The notes under the pieces were generated by a model. That model saw only the letters and a program-made list of their open reading frames with translations. It did not search any database and was not told the DNA's origin. DNA of 27,932 nucleotides, taken from the NCBI GenBank assembly GCA_022565075.1, contig JADFKG010000004.1, positions 1 to 27,932 on the forward strand. The letters run 5' to 3'. The translations under genes and the position numbers were made by a program. Source of the stretch: Chloroflexota bacterium. GTDB lineage: Bacteria; Chloroflexota; Dehalococcoidia; SM23-28-2; RBG-16-64-32. This document shows, piece by piece, positions 7,347 through 15,131 of the stretch (position 1 is the stretch's first letter; every line of letters begins with the position of its first letter).

Positions 7347-9214
7347 TGCGAGGCGGGGAAGCCGCCTGCCGCGGACGCATGATCGTCCGCCTCAGCCTGG
7401 CCGCGCTGGTCATCGTCGCCTTCCTCGCGGCGCTACCATCTGTGGCGCGCGCCGACGAAGGTTGGGTGATCCGTTCGTTCGACGTCGAGTACGAGATCGA
7501 CGAGAGCGGTGTCGTCCACGTCACGGAGGACATCATCGTCGACTTCGGGTCGCTGGAACGGCACGGGATCTTCCGCGAGATGCCGACTCTGTACTCGTAC
7601 GACGAGGACAACGACCGGAGGATCTCGGTCAGCAACGTCGGCGTCGACGACGGGCAGGACCCGCGGTCGCTCACGCTGATCGGCTCGGGGTCGCGGCTGC
7701 AGATCAAGATCGGCGACCCGAACGTCCTGATCAGTGGCGAGCAGCGGTACCGGATCAGCTATCTGCTGACGGGCGCCCTCAACGCGTTCCCTGACCACGA
7801 TGAGTTCTTCTGGAACGTTACCGGCAACGACTGGCCCGTGCCGATCGAGAGCGTATCCGCGGACGTGCTCGTGCCATCGGGGGGCGTATACGCCGCGGAC
7901 TGCTTCGAGGGGCGGACGGGTTCGACGGAGCGCTGCCGGACGAACTATGTGGCCACCAGCGCCGCGTTCTCCGCGACGCGCGAGCTGCCGAGCGGCTCCG
8001 GGATGACGATCGTCGTCGGAATCGAGAAGGGCTCCGTGGACGTAGCGCCGCCGGTGCTGCAGCCGATCGATCCCGACGTTCTCGACGAGATCGCGGACGC
8101 GTTCGACATAACACCGTGGACGGTCAGCGCCGCGCTGGCAGCGTTGGTCGTCGGAATGGCCGCGGTTGGCCGGCAGTGGTGGATGCAGGGCCGAGATCGT
8201 TGGTACGGCGAGGTGTGGTACCTGAACGACGGCGAGAACGTGCTCGCAAAGCGCAAGCCTCTCTTCGCTCGCGAGGCGGTGCTCGTGGAGTACGAGCCAC
8301 CGCCGCTGAAGAAGAACGGAAGGCGGTTGCGTCCGGCGGAGATCGGCGTTCTGATGGACGAGAGCGCCGACACTCTGGACATCACAGCGACGATCATCGA
8401 CCTTGCGGTGCGCAAATACATTCGCATCAAGGAGACCACGACGAGCAGATTCTTCGGTCTCCTCAAGAGCACCGATTACGAGATTGAGCGGCTGCGGCAG
8501 GCAGACGACGATCTTCTGCCGTATGAGCGGCAGACGCTTAAGGCGCTATTCAAGGGGCAGAAGTCGACGACGGTGAAGCTGAGCGCGCTGCGCACGAAGT
8601 TCTACAAGGACCTGGCGAAGATCAAAGAGGCGCTCTACGACCAGATGGTGAAGAAGGACGGTCTCTTTCCCGGCAGCCCTACGAAGGCGCGCACGATGTA
8701 CCAGATCGCCGGGGCCGTGGTCATCGCGGTCGGCGTTGCGCTGGTCGTCGGGCTGTGGTCGGTCGGTTGGGTTCTCGTCGCGATACCGGTCGTCGTGGTC
8801 GGGATCGTCTTGTTCCTGCTGGCGCCGGCGATGCCACGGCGGACAGGCAAAGGTCGCCGGCTTTACCAGCGCGCGGTCGGCTTCCGGCGGTTCATGGTGA
8901 CGGCGGAGACGGAGCGGCAACGCTTCGCCGAGCGCACGAACATCTTCCACGACTACCTGCCGTACGCCATCATCTACGGCTGCGTCGACAAGTGGGCGCA
9001 CGCGTTCGAGGGCCTGGGCGAGATCGAGCAACCGGGCTGGTATGTTGGCGCGCACCCGTTTGTTGCGGCGTCGTTCATCAGTTCGGTGAACGGCTTCTCG
9101 GCGAGCGTTTCGTCGAGCATCGCTTCCTCGCCGGGCGGGTCGGGCGGCAGTGGCTTCGGCGGCGGCGGTTTCTCGGGCGGTGGCGGCGGCGGTGGCGGTG
9201 GCGGCAGCTGGTAG
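7346..9214 (+). CDS. DUF2207 family membrane protein
   Basis: A 622-residue membrane protein of the DUF2207 (YciQ-like) family, whose function is unknown. It has a signal peptide ending near SVARA-DEG, then an extracytoplasmic beta-rich domain opening with WVIRSFDVEYEIDESGVVHV and containing the ERHGIFREMP motif typical of the family. One membrane helix follows (TVSAALAALVVGMAAVG), then a cytoplasmic region starting WYLNDGENVLAKRKP, a double membrane helix (IAGAVVIAVGVALVVGLW and VLVAIPVVVVGIVLFLLAP), and a cytoplasmic domain. The C-terminus is the usual glycine-rich tail ending GGGGGSW. The start is ATG 7346, overlapping the citrate synthase stop (TGATG). ATG 7379 is an alternative that gives a shorter signal peptide. 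Frame-open sequence back to 7241 lies inside gltA and is not used. Confidence 0.9.
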   Translation: MRGGEAACRGRMIVRLSLAALVIVAFLAALPSVARADEGWVIRSFDVEYEIDESGVVHVTEDIIVDFGSLERHGIFREMPTLYSYDEDNDRRISVSNVGVDDGQDPRSLTLIGSGSRLQIKIGDPNVLISGEQRYRISYLLTGALNAFPDHDEFFWNVTGNDWPVPIESVSADVLVPSGGVYAADCFEGRTGSTERCRTNYVATSAAFSATRELPSGSGMTIVVGIEKGSVDVAPPVLQPIDPDVLDEIADAFDITPWTVSAALAALVVGMAAVGRQWWMQGRDRWYGEVWYLNDGENVLAKRKPLFAREAVLVEYEPPPLKKNGRRLRPAEIGVLMDESADTLDITATIIDLAVRKYIRIKETTTSRFFGLLKSTDYEIERLRQADDDLLPYERQTLKALFKGQKSTTVKLSALRTKFYKDLAKIKEALYDQMVKKDGLFPGSPTKARTMYQIAGAVVIAVGVALVVGLWSVGWVLVAIPVVVVGIVLFLLAPAMPRRTGKGRRLYQRAVGFRRFMVTAETERQRFAERTNIFHDYLPYAIIYGCVDKWAHAFEGLGEIEQPGWYVGAHPFVAASFISSVNGFSASVSSSIASSPGGSGGSGFGGGGFSGGGGGGGGGGSW

Positions 9215-9259
9215 CCGGACTCCTCGTAGCGTAGTCGTGCAAAGGTGTCGGCCCGGCGC

Positions 9260-9265
9260 TACGAT
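9260..9265 (+). promoter_or_regulatory. Candidate -10 box (TACGAT) for a leaderless DCC1 transcript
   Basis: TACGAT ends exactly 7 bases before the ATG at 9272. No Shine-Dalgarno sequence is present between them or just upstream. Inference from sequence. Confidence 0.45.
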
Positions 9266-9271
9266 TGCACC

Positions 9272-9676
9272 ATGAAGCTAGACCGGCCCGTCCTCCTCTA
9301 CGACGGCGACTGCCGCTTCTGCCGGTTTATGGCACGTGGCATAGAGGCGCTGGACCGGCGCCGGCGCTTCGGCTACCTGCCGTTCGCAGACGAACTGGCG
9401 CTGGAGCTCCTCGCGCCGGTTCCGGCAGATGAGAGGGAGCACAGCGTTCACCTCGCGTTTCCGGACGGCGACATCGCCAGCGCCGGCGATGCGCTGGCAG
9501 AGCTTTCGCGTGTTTTGCCCCTGGGCGGAGTCCTGACCGCCGCGGCCCACAATCACCGGCGCGTGCGCGGCGCCTTCCACTGGGGCTACGGCCTGGTCGC
9601 CGACCGGCGCGGGCAGCTTTCGAGCCTCGTGCCGGACGTGCGCGGGCCGCTGCGAAGGCCAAAGTCGTCGGCATGA
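9272..9676 (+). CDS. DCC1-like thiol-disulfide oxidoreductase
   Basis: A 134-residue protein of the DCC1/DUF393 family, thioredoxin-like proteins thought to carry out thiol-disulfide exchange. The signature is at the N-terminus: VLLYDGDCRFCRFM, with the CxxC pair at Cys14 and Cys17. A later Arg-rich region contains VRGAFHWGYGLVADRR, also typical. There is no signal peptide, so it is probably cytoplasmic. The frame runs upstream to 9245, but homology begins at ATG 9272. The next gene overlaps by four bases (ATGA), and the HTTM membrane protein gene comes after that. DCC1 domains are often adjacent or fused to HTTM domains, so a redox partnership with the membrane protein is the likely context. 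Substrate unknown. Confidence 0.88.
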   Translation: MKLDRPVLLYDGDCRFCRFMARGIEALDRRRRFGYLPFADELALELLAPVPADEREHSVHLAFPDGDIASAGDALAELSRVLPLGGVLTAAAHNHRRVRGAFHWGYGLVADRRGQLSSLVPDVRGPLRRPKSSA

Positions 9677-10113
9677 CGCTCGATCGTGTCTGGTCGTATG
9701 GACTAGGCGCGGCGCTCATCGTTGCCGTGCTGCTGCCGCTGGCCGGCGACCCGCGCGCTGATAGCTTTCCGCTCTCAACCTACCCGATGTTCGCCGGCCG
9801 CCAGTCATCTGAGGCGACGATTTCGCATGCCGTCGTCATCGACGCGAAGGGCGAGCGCTCGCCGCTGCCGCCGGTGGCCGTGGCTAACGACGAGGTGATC
9901 CAGGCGTTCGAGACGCTGCGACAGGCTGTGCGCCAGGGACCGGACGCGACGGCGCGGCTGTGCGCCCGCGCCGCCGACTGGTACGCGGGCCGAGACGACG
10001 GTCCGGCGCGCGTCGAGATCGTCAGCGATACGTACAACGTGGTGGCCTACTTCGAGGGCGAAAAGCAGCCGCTTTCGACCCAGGTGCACGCCTCCTGCGA
10101 GGTGCCGCGGTGA
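9673..10113 (+). CDS. Membrane-anchored protein of the DCC1/HTTM cassette
   Basis: A 146-residue protein with one N-terminal hydrophobic helix (YGLGAALIVAVLLPLAG), which is an anchor or uncleaved signal. The segment FPLSTYPMFAGRQ follows; a near-identical FPLSTYPMF phrase recurs, to my knowledge, in small proteins and domains next to HTTM genes. The rest is a predicted exported domain with a beta strand start (EATISHAVVIDAKGE), a helical middle (VIQAFETLRQAVRQGP) and a closing VVAYFEGEKQPLSTQV. Two cysteines occur in it, in RLCARA and ASCEVPR. It overlaps the DCC1 gene by four bases upstream and the HTTM gene by four bases downstream, so the three are surely one operon. Function is unknown. 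Confidence 0.8.
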   Translation: MTLDRVWSYGLGAALIVAVLLPLAGDPRADSFPLSTYPMFAGRQSSEATISHAVVIDAKGERSPLPPVAVANDEVIQAFETLRQAVRQGPDATARLCARAADWYAGRDDGPARVEIVSDTYNVVAYFEGEKQPLSTQVHASCEVPR

Positions 10114-11033
10114 CGCTGGCGGCGCGAGTCGACGGCTGGTGGCGGACGCCCGCTCCCGCGAAGCGTCTGGCCGTGCTGCGTGTGCTCGTGGGCGGCTTCG
10201 CCGTCGGCTACGTGGTGATTCGCGCGCCCAACTTTGTGAGCTACGCGAGCTTCGACGACTCGCAGTTCGCGCCTGTGGGCGTTGCGACGCTGCTCGACGG
10301 ACCGTTGTCGGGCGTCGTGCTGCGCCTGCTGATAGCGGCGACCGTTGTCGTCGGAGTGGCGTTCCTGGCCGGTTGGCGGTTTCGCTTCAGCGGGCCCGCT
10401 TTCGCGCTTCTGCTTCTGGCGTTGATGACCTACCGCAACGCCTGGGGTCAGGTCTTCCATACGGAGAACATCCTTGTGCTGCACGTCCTCGTGCTGGGGC
10501 TCTCGCCGGCGGCCGATGCCATCTCGCTGGATAGCCGGGGGCGTGATGTTGCGGGAGATGAGGCGCGCTACGGTTGGCCGATCCGGCTGATGTGCGTCAT
10601 CACCGTGCTTACTTACTTCATCGCGGGGGAGACCAAGCTGCGGATCGCGGGCCTGGACTGGATCACGTCCGACTCGCTGCGGAACTTCATCGCCTACGAC
10701 AACCTGCGCAAGATCGAACTGGGCGACACGCATTCACCGCTCGGGGGGATGCTTGTCGGTCACGCGTGGCTGTTTCCGCCGCTTGCGGTGGCGACGCTGG
10801 CCGTCGAGCTGGGAGCGCCGCTGGCCTTGCTGGGCGGACGGATCGGGCGGATCTGGGCGCTTCTTGCCTGGGGGTTCCACGTTGGCGTCGTAGCGGTGAT
10901 GGCGATCGTTTTCCCGTATTCGCTGCTTGGCATCGCGGTTGCGCCGTTCTTCGAGGTTGAACGGCTGCCTCTTCGGTTGCCAGCACGACTGACCAGGCGG
11001 CTCGCGCCGGGCGCGGCAACACGGCTGAGGTGA
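10110..11033 (+). CDS. HTTM-domain (vitamin K-dependent carboxylase-like) membrane protein
   Basis: A 307-residue integral membrane protein with about seven or eight hydrophobic segments, related to the HTTM family. That family includes the membrane part of animal vitamin K-dependent gamma-glutamyl carboxylase. Typical features are the first helix after a short amphipathic start (KRLAVLRVLVGGFAVGYVVI), TYFIAGETKLRIAGLDWITS with a conserved Lys after the helix, LRNFIAYDNL, and a late FHVGVVAVMAIVFPYSLL. No soluble carboxylase C-terminal domain is present, so it is the short, membrane-only bacterial type. The start is GTG 10110, giving a GTGA overlap with the preceding stop. Enzymatic activity and substrate are unknown; genetic linkage to a DCC1 oxidoreductase suggests quinone or thiol redox chemistry in the membrane. 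Confidence 0.85.
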   Translation: MTLAARVDGWWRTPAPAKRLAVLRVLVGGFAVGYVVIRAPNFVSYASFDDSQFAPVGVATLLDGPLSGVVLRLLIAATVVVGVAFLAGWRFRFSGPAFALLLLALMTYRNAWGQVFHTENILVLHVLVLGLSPAADAISLDSRGRDVAGDEARYGWPIRLMCVITVLTYFIAGETKLRIAGLDWITSDSLRNFIAYDNLRKIELGDTHSPLGGMLVGHAWLFPPLAVATLAVELGAPLALLGGRIGRIWALLAWGFHVGVVAVMAIVFPYSLLGIAVAPFFEVERLPLRLPARLTRRLAPGAATRLR

Positions 11034-11101
11034 CGTAACGGGTGGCGTCTTACAGGCGTCAACCCCCACGGATATCGCCCTTATGCCAACGACTTCTCTC
11101 G

Positions 11102-11131
11102 TTGACTCGCCGCCGGAGGCTCGGTTAAAAT
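11102..11131 (+). promoter_or_regulatory. Sigma70-type promoter for the secreted dockerin-like protein
   Basis: TTGACT (11102-11107) and TAAAAT (11126-11131) are separated by 18 bases, the best full -35/-10 pair I see in the window. It lies in the 146-base gap after the HTTM gene, and transcription would start near 11138, giving a leader of about 42 bases. Confidence 0.6.
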
Positions 11132-11179
11132 CAGCGGGCTGCATCGGGCGCACCCGCGAACACTCCGAGACACAAGATC

Positions 11180-12802
11180 TTGCGTAGCAACTCCCGGCAA
11201 CCCTTTATCCTCATCGCCCTCGCGTCACTCGTTGCGGCCGTCGCCTTTCAGGCGAGCGGTCCATCGGCCGCCGAGGCGATTGAGGTCGACCCAGTCATCT
11301 GGCAGCTCTCGAACGACTACCCTGTGACGCTGCCCGGGGACCTCTCGCTGCCGATAAGCACGATCTACATCAAGACGCACGATGCCGCCGACTGGATGTC
11401 GATCTACGACGACCACCCGGCCGCCGTCTCCGGGCCAGCGGCGATCCGGAACTTGATCGACATCTACGGCGCGCAGGGGATCGAGGTGGCCGCCTGGTTC
11501 GTGCCGAAGGGGACGGACTACGACGCCCAGCTGCAACTGGCGCTCCAGGTAATCGACTCAGGCGTCACGGCGCTATACGCGGATCTGGAGCCATTTCCGG
11601 GGTTTTGCTTCCTGCAGTGCAGGGAGTTGGCCGAGAACCTCTGGAAACCGCTCAGAGAGCTGCGACCCGACGCGCACCTCGGTGTGATCTACGATCCGCG
11701 GCCCTGGTGGTGGGATCAGTCCGCAACGTCGGAGTGGTTCTCCGTGGCGGACTCTGCGCTGCCGATGTGCTACTGGGAGAGCTACGCTGGCCAGACGCCG
11801 TGGGGTGACGCGGCGGGCTGTGTCGTGCAGGCGTACGCGGACCTCTCGGTCCTCGCGCCCGGACGCGATCTAGCCTATCTGCCGATGCTCCAGGGCAACT
11901 CGACGGCGAGCCGCTTCGAGGAGGCCCTCGACGCTGCGGCGGGCGTCGGATCGGAACGGGTGAGCGTCTGGCGGCGAGGCGTTGTCGATACCGAGATCTG
12001 GGAGCTGATCGACGACTACTCTGAGCCGTCATACGTCCACTGCCGGCCGACGCTGGCGGACGGTTGTCTGTTCGAAGAGCTGGCAACGGGCTCGGTCTGG
12101 CTGATGCAGGCGGGCGGCCGCTTTGTGATCTCGGACCTGGGAGTGGTGGCGGGACTCGGACTCACCGAAGACGACCTGCAGCTCGTTGACGGCGCCTTCC
12201 TCTCAGCGATCCCGACTGCCCCCTCGTCCGGGGCGCTGATCACAGAGGAAGGGACAGCCGACGTCTACGTGGTCTACAACGGCACTCGTTTCCGCATGGG
12301 CGAGAGCGACTACGCTGCCCTCGGACTCGATCCCGAGGCGATCGTGACGTTACCGCTCGGCTTGCTCGACCAAGTGTCGCTGACGCCTCCGGACTTCTCG
12401 CTGCTGGTCGGGGTCTCGTCCGCGGAGGAGTATCTGGTGCTGGGCGGCACCCTGATCCCGCTGGACGAGGGCGTCTTCGCGGCGCTTGAAGAGCTTGGGA
12501 TTTCTGGTGGCGCGGCGATCACTGTGCCGGATGGTGCGCTGACGGACATCCCGGTGGCAGAGATCAGGCGCGGCGACACCGACTGCAGCGGCGTCGTCGA
12601 GACGTTCGACGTACTGCAGGTCCTGCAGCTGAGTTCCGGACTGCCCAACACGGCGATCTGTCACCAGTGGGCGGACGTTAATTGCGATGGTTCGCCGGCT
12701 GGCCTCGATGCTTTGTTGATCCTCATCTTCATTGCGGCTGGCGAATCGCCGCTGCTGCCCGGCGGCTGCCCGCCGATCGGCTCGCTCAGCGTGCTCGAGT
12801 AG
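11180..12802 (+). CDS. Secreted glycosidase-like barrel protein with repeats and dockerin-like end
   Basis: A 540-residue exported protein. A signal peptide (FILIALASLVAAVAF, cleavage near SAAEA) leads into a domain of about 260 residues that looks like a TIM barrel of glycoside-hydrolase type: IEVAAWFVPKG, VTALYADLEPFPG, HLGVIYDPRPWWW, LPMCYWESYAG. The Asp-Leu-Glu of the second phrase would suit a catalytic site, but this is not proven. Three repeats of about 50 residues follow, built like VYVVYNGTRFRM...ALGLDPEAIVTLPLGLL. Last come two dockerin-like calcium loops (DTDCSGVVETFDVL and DVNCDGSPAGLDALL), ending in CPPIG. Translation starts at TTG 11180, as no other start gives the signal peptide; a good promoter lies upstream. 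It is probably cell-surface or extracellular; the substrate is unknown. Confidence 0.8.
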   Translation: MRSNSRQPFILIALASLVAAVAFQASGPSAAEAIEVDPVIWQLSNDYPVTLPGDLSLPISTIYIKTHDAADWMSIYDDHPAAVSGPAAIRNLIDIYGAQGIEVAAWFVPKGTDYDAQLQLALQVIDSGVTALYADLEPFPGFCFLQCRELAENLWKPLRELRPDAHLGVIYDPRPWWWDQSATSEWFSVADSALPMCYWESYAGQTPWGDAAGCVVQAYADLSVLAPGRDLAYLPMLQGNSTASRFEEALDAAAGVGSERVSVWRRGVVDTEIWELIDDYSEPSYVHCRPTLADGCLFEELATGSVWLMQAGGRFVISDLGVVAGLGLTEDDLQLVDGAFLSAIPTAPSSGALITEEGTADVYVVYNGTRFRMGESDYAALGLDPEAIVTLPLGLLDQVSLTPPDFSLLVGVSSAEEYLVLGGTLIPLDEGVFAALEELGISGGAAITVPDGALTDIPVAEIRRGDTDCSGVVETFDVLQVLQLSSGLPNTAICHQWADVNCDGSPAGLDALLILIFIAAGESPLLPGGCPPIGSLSVLE

Positions 12803-12828
12803 CCGCGAGACCGCATCTCCCCCTCAGT

Positions 12829-12844
12829 TGTGACTGGCGTCACG
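12829..12844. promoter_or_regulatory. CRP/FNR-type operator upstream of the luciferase-family gene
   Basis: TGTGA-CTGGCG-TCACG matches the CRP consensus TGTGA-N6-TCACA in nine of ten positions. Its centre is 12836.5. A weak -10 (TACGTT, 12867-12872) would place transcription near 12879, putting the site at about -42, the usual position for class II activation. Inferred from sequence. Confidence 0.5.
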
Positions 12845-12925
12845 GGCGTTGCGGCAGCCTACCGTTTACGTTAGCGTCTGAATCTGCGGCGTCCTCCGAT
12901 AAGCGCCCAGCAGAGGGAGAGTGAG

Positions 12926-14173
12926 ATGCGACCAGAGCGCGTGGACTTCGGTATTTTCATGGCGCCCTTCCACCGCGAAGGGGAGAACCCAACGCTGTCG
13001 CTGCAGCGCAACCTGGAGCTGATCGAGGCGCTCGATCACCTCGGTTACGACGAGGCCTGGATCGGCGAACACCACTCGGCCGGCTGGGAGACGATCGCCA
13101 GCCCCGAGATCTTTATCGCCGCCGCTGCTGAGCGGACCAAGCACATCCGTCTGGGGACCGGCGTTGTCAGCGTGCCCTATCACCACCCGTTCCACATCGC
13201 CGATCGCATGGTGCTGCTCGATCACCTGACGCGCGGCCGCGTGATGCTCGGCGTCGGTCCGGGCGCGCTGCCCGGAGACGCCTACATGCTCGGCATCGAG
13301 CCGACGACCCAGAGGCCGCGGATGGAAGAGGGGCTGGGTGTGATCATCAAGCTGATGACGTCGGACGAGCCCGTTACTCACGTGAGCGAGTGGTTCGAGC
13401 TGCACGACGCGACGCTGCAGATGAAGCCGTATCAGCGGCCGACGATGCCGATGGCCGTGGCGTCAACTCTGAGCCCGTCGGGGATGACGGCGGCGGGTAA
13501 GCACGGCGTCGGTGTGCTGTCGGTGGCGTCGTACTCCGAGCAGGGCCTGCAGGCGCTGAAGACGCAGTGGGGCTACTGTGAGGAGGCGGCGGCGAAGGCC
13601 GGCAGGCCCGCGCCCGACCGCAACAACTGGCGAATCGTGATGCCGTTCCACCTTGCCGAGTCCAAGGAAGAGGCGATCGCCGACGTTGAAGACGGCCTGA
13701 TGAGCTGGAACAACGACTACTTCGTGAACACGCTCGGCGCGCCGAACCAGTCGCCGGTGGCCTCCGGACGCGAGGCGATCGAGCGGTTGACCGGCTTCGG
13801 CGGCGTCATCGGTACGCCGGACGAGGCGGTGGCGACGATCAACAAGCTGCAGGAGGTCTCCGGGGGCTTTGGCTGCATCCTCGGCCTGGCGCACGAATGG
13901 GCGACGCGCGAGAAGACGCTGAAGAGCTACGAGCTGATGGCGCGCTACGTCATGCCACAAGTGCAGGACACGGTCACCTGGATCGAGCGCTCAGCGCAGT
14001 GGGCTCGCGACAACCAGGCGAAGTTCATGGGCGGCGCCACGAAGGCTGTCCTGCAGGCGATCGCCGATCACAACGCGGCGAAGGACGAGGCCACCGACGG
14101 CGTGGGCTTCGCGCTTCCGGGTTCGGCGTCCAGCGCCGTGCCGGCCAAGGACGAAGAGAAGGCACCGAAGTAG
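12926..14173 (+). CDS. LLM-class flavin-dependent oxidoreductase (luciferase family)
   Basis: A 415-residue enzyme of the bacterial luciferase-like superfamily, TIM barrels that use FMN or F420 to oxidise small organic molecules. Family features in order are VDFGIFMAPFH at the first strand, GYDEAWIGEHHSAGWE, IRLGTGVVSVPYHHPFHIAD, HLTRGRVMLGVGPGALPGD and PMAVASTLSPSGMTAAGKHG. It is somewhat long for the family because of a tail of about 50 residues ending in KDEEKAPK. The start ATG 12926 has a purine-rich AGAGGGAGAG just upstream. It faces the PAC2 gene across 12 bases, with a hairpin between. Both it and the P450 gene beyond carry a CRP-like site, suggesting shared control of a catabolic or xenobiotic pathway. 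Cofactor and substrate cannot be read from the sequence. Confidence 0.92.
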   Translation: MRPERVDFGIFMAPFHREGENPTLSLQRNLELIEALDHLGYDEAWIGEHHSAGWETIASPEIFIAAAAERTKHIRLGTGVVSVPYHHPFHIADRMVLLDHLTRGRVMLGVGPGALPGDAYMLGIEPTTQRPRMEEGLGVIIKLMTSDEPVTHVSEWFELHDATLQMKPYQRPTMPMAVASTLSPSGMTAAGKHGVGVLSVASYSEQGLQALKTQWGYCEEAAAKAGRPAPDRNNWRIVMPFHLAESKEEAIADVEDGLMSWNNDYFVNTLGAPNQSPVASGREAIERLTGFGGVIGTPDEAVATINKLQEVSGGFGCILGLAHEWATREKTLKSYELMARYVMPQVQDTVTWIERSAQWARDNQAKFMGGATKAVLQAIADHNAAKDEATDGVGFALPGSASSAVPAKDEEKAPK

Positions 14174-14180
14174 AATCGCG

Positions 14181-14200
14181 GGCCGCTAGTTGAGGCGGCC
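14181..14200. terminator. Hairpin between convergent genes
   Basis: GGCCGC (14181-14186) pairs with GCGGCC (14195-14200) around an 8-base loop. It overlaps the stop codon of the minus-strand PAC2 gene and lies just past the plus-strand stop. There is no clear U-run, so it is only a candidate bidirectional terminator. Confidence 0.35.
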
Positions 14201-15064
14201 TTCTACGTCGCGGAGGAAGCTCTCCAGCTCCGGTGAGAGCTTCGAGTCCTTTGCCGGGCCGCCTGCGGATCGCTCGGCGTCGTAGGCGGCCTCCATCTCG
14301 GTGAGCCAGGCCTTGAGGCGGGTGTCCTCGGCGACGTTTTCGTCGATCGCCTCTGTCTGTCGCTCGCTCTGAACGCGCAGCTGATCGAGCGTGAGGCCGA
14401 GGCCGTATAGCCTGTCGAGGTAGCCGAGCAGCGCGTAGAGGCCGGTGTAGTCGCGCTCCAGCTGCGCGTACGCCGGCAGTTGCAGGATCACGCCCGCCGA
14501 GATCATGCCCAGCTTCTCCGCTTGCGTCGTCACGCTGGCCAGGATCGTCGTCGGACCCTCGTAGTTGCTCTCGCGGATGCCGGCGTTGCGCAGGCGCTCG
14601 CGCATCGCCTCGTCGCTGGCGCCACCGCTGGCGACGGGCGGCCGCGTGTGCGGCACCGGCGCATACATCGCGCCGATCAGCGTGTACTCGGACACCTTGA
14701 AGTGGCGGCAGAGGTCGAGGACGCCCTCCGTGTACTCGTCGCCGTTGGCGTGCGGCTCCAGCGCGTGCAGGAGGAGCCAGTCGCGTCCGTCTTTGTCGCG
14801 GGCGTGGTGGAGGCGCGTGTTGGGGATGGAGACTTCGCGCTTGCCCTCGCGGCGGAAGAGCGTCGGGCGGTAGCGGGTGAAGTCGTAGAAGTAGCCGGGG
14901 CGCGCCAGTTCCCCGACGGGCTGGCCGCCGAACGTCTCCTCAAGGAACGTGAGCGCCATCGTACCGACGGAACCGACGTCTACCCACGGTTGGAGCGCGA
15001 GCAGCATGCGAGGCTCGCTGAGCGGCGGCACGTCGATAATCTCGAAGGGGCCGACCTTTGTCAC
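14186..15064 (-). CDS. PAC2-family protein
   Basis: A 292-residue protein of the PAC2 family, relatives of the proteasome assembly chaperone 2 found in archaea and some bacteria; the bacterial role is not established. Recognisable parts are the opening RMLLALQPWVDVGSVGTMAL, the middle VSEYTLIGAMYAPVPHTRPP, and GPTTILASVTTQAEKLGMIS, followed by LLGYLDRLYGLGLTLDQL and an acidic helical tail. The start is GTG at 15062-15064; it has no ribosome-binding site, but GACAAT ends 7 bases upstream, so it may be leaderless. It lies 67 bases downstream of the P450 gene on the same strand, so cotranscription is also possible. It is convergent with the luciferase-family gene. Confidence 0.8.
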   Translation of the reverse strand: MTKVGPFEIIDVPPLSEPRMLLALQPWVDVGSVGTMALTFLEETFGGQPVGELARPGYFYDFTRYRPTLFRREGKREVSIPNTRLHHARDKDGRDWLLLHALEPHANGDEYTEGVLDLCRHFKVSEYTLIGAMYAPVPHTRPPVASGGASDEAMRERLRNAGIRESNYEGPTTILASVTTQAEKLGMISAGVILQLPAYAQLERDYTGLYALLGYLDRLYGLGLTLDQLRVQSERQTEAIDENVAEDTRLKAWLTEMEAAYDAERSAGGPAKDSKLSPELESFLRDVEGRLN

Positions 15065-15070
15065 GAGGCT

Positions 15071-15076
15071 ATTGTC
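15071..15076 (-). promoter_or_regulatory. Candidate -10 box (GACAAT) for a leaderless PAC2 transcript
   Basis: On the minus strand GACAAT ends exactly 7 bases before the GTG at 15064. This spacing equals that of the -10-like boxes before the starts at 5239, 9272 and 27166. Inference. Confidence 0.4.
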
Positions 15077-15131
15077 GCATATGGCGAGGGATGACCATGA
15101 CTTGCTGTGCCGCTGCTTCGGGGCTGTGGTG

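Noticed and set aside
9130..9211. Tandem GGC/GGT repeats resembling a variable repeat tract
   Set aside because: They encode the glycine-rich tail normal for DUF2207 proteins, with mixed codons and no strict repeat unit.
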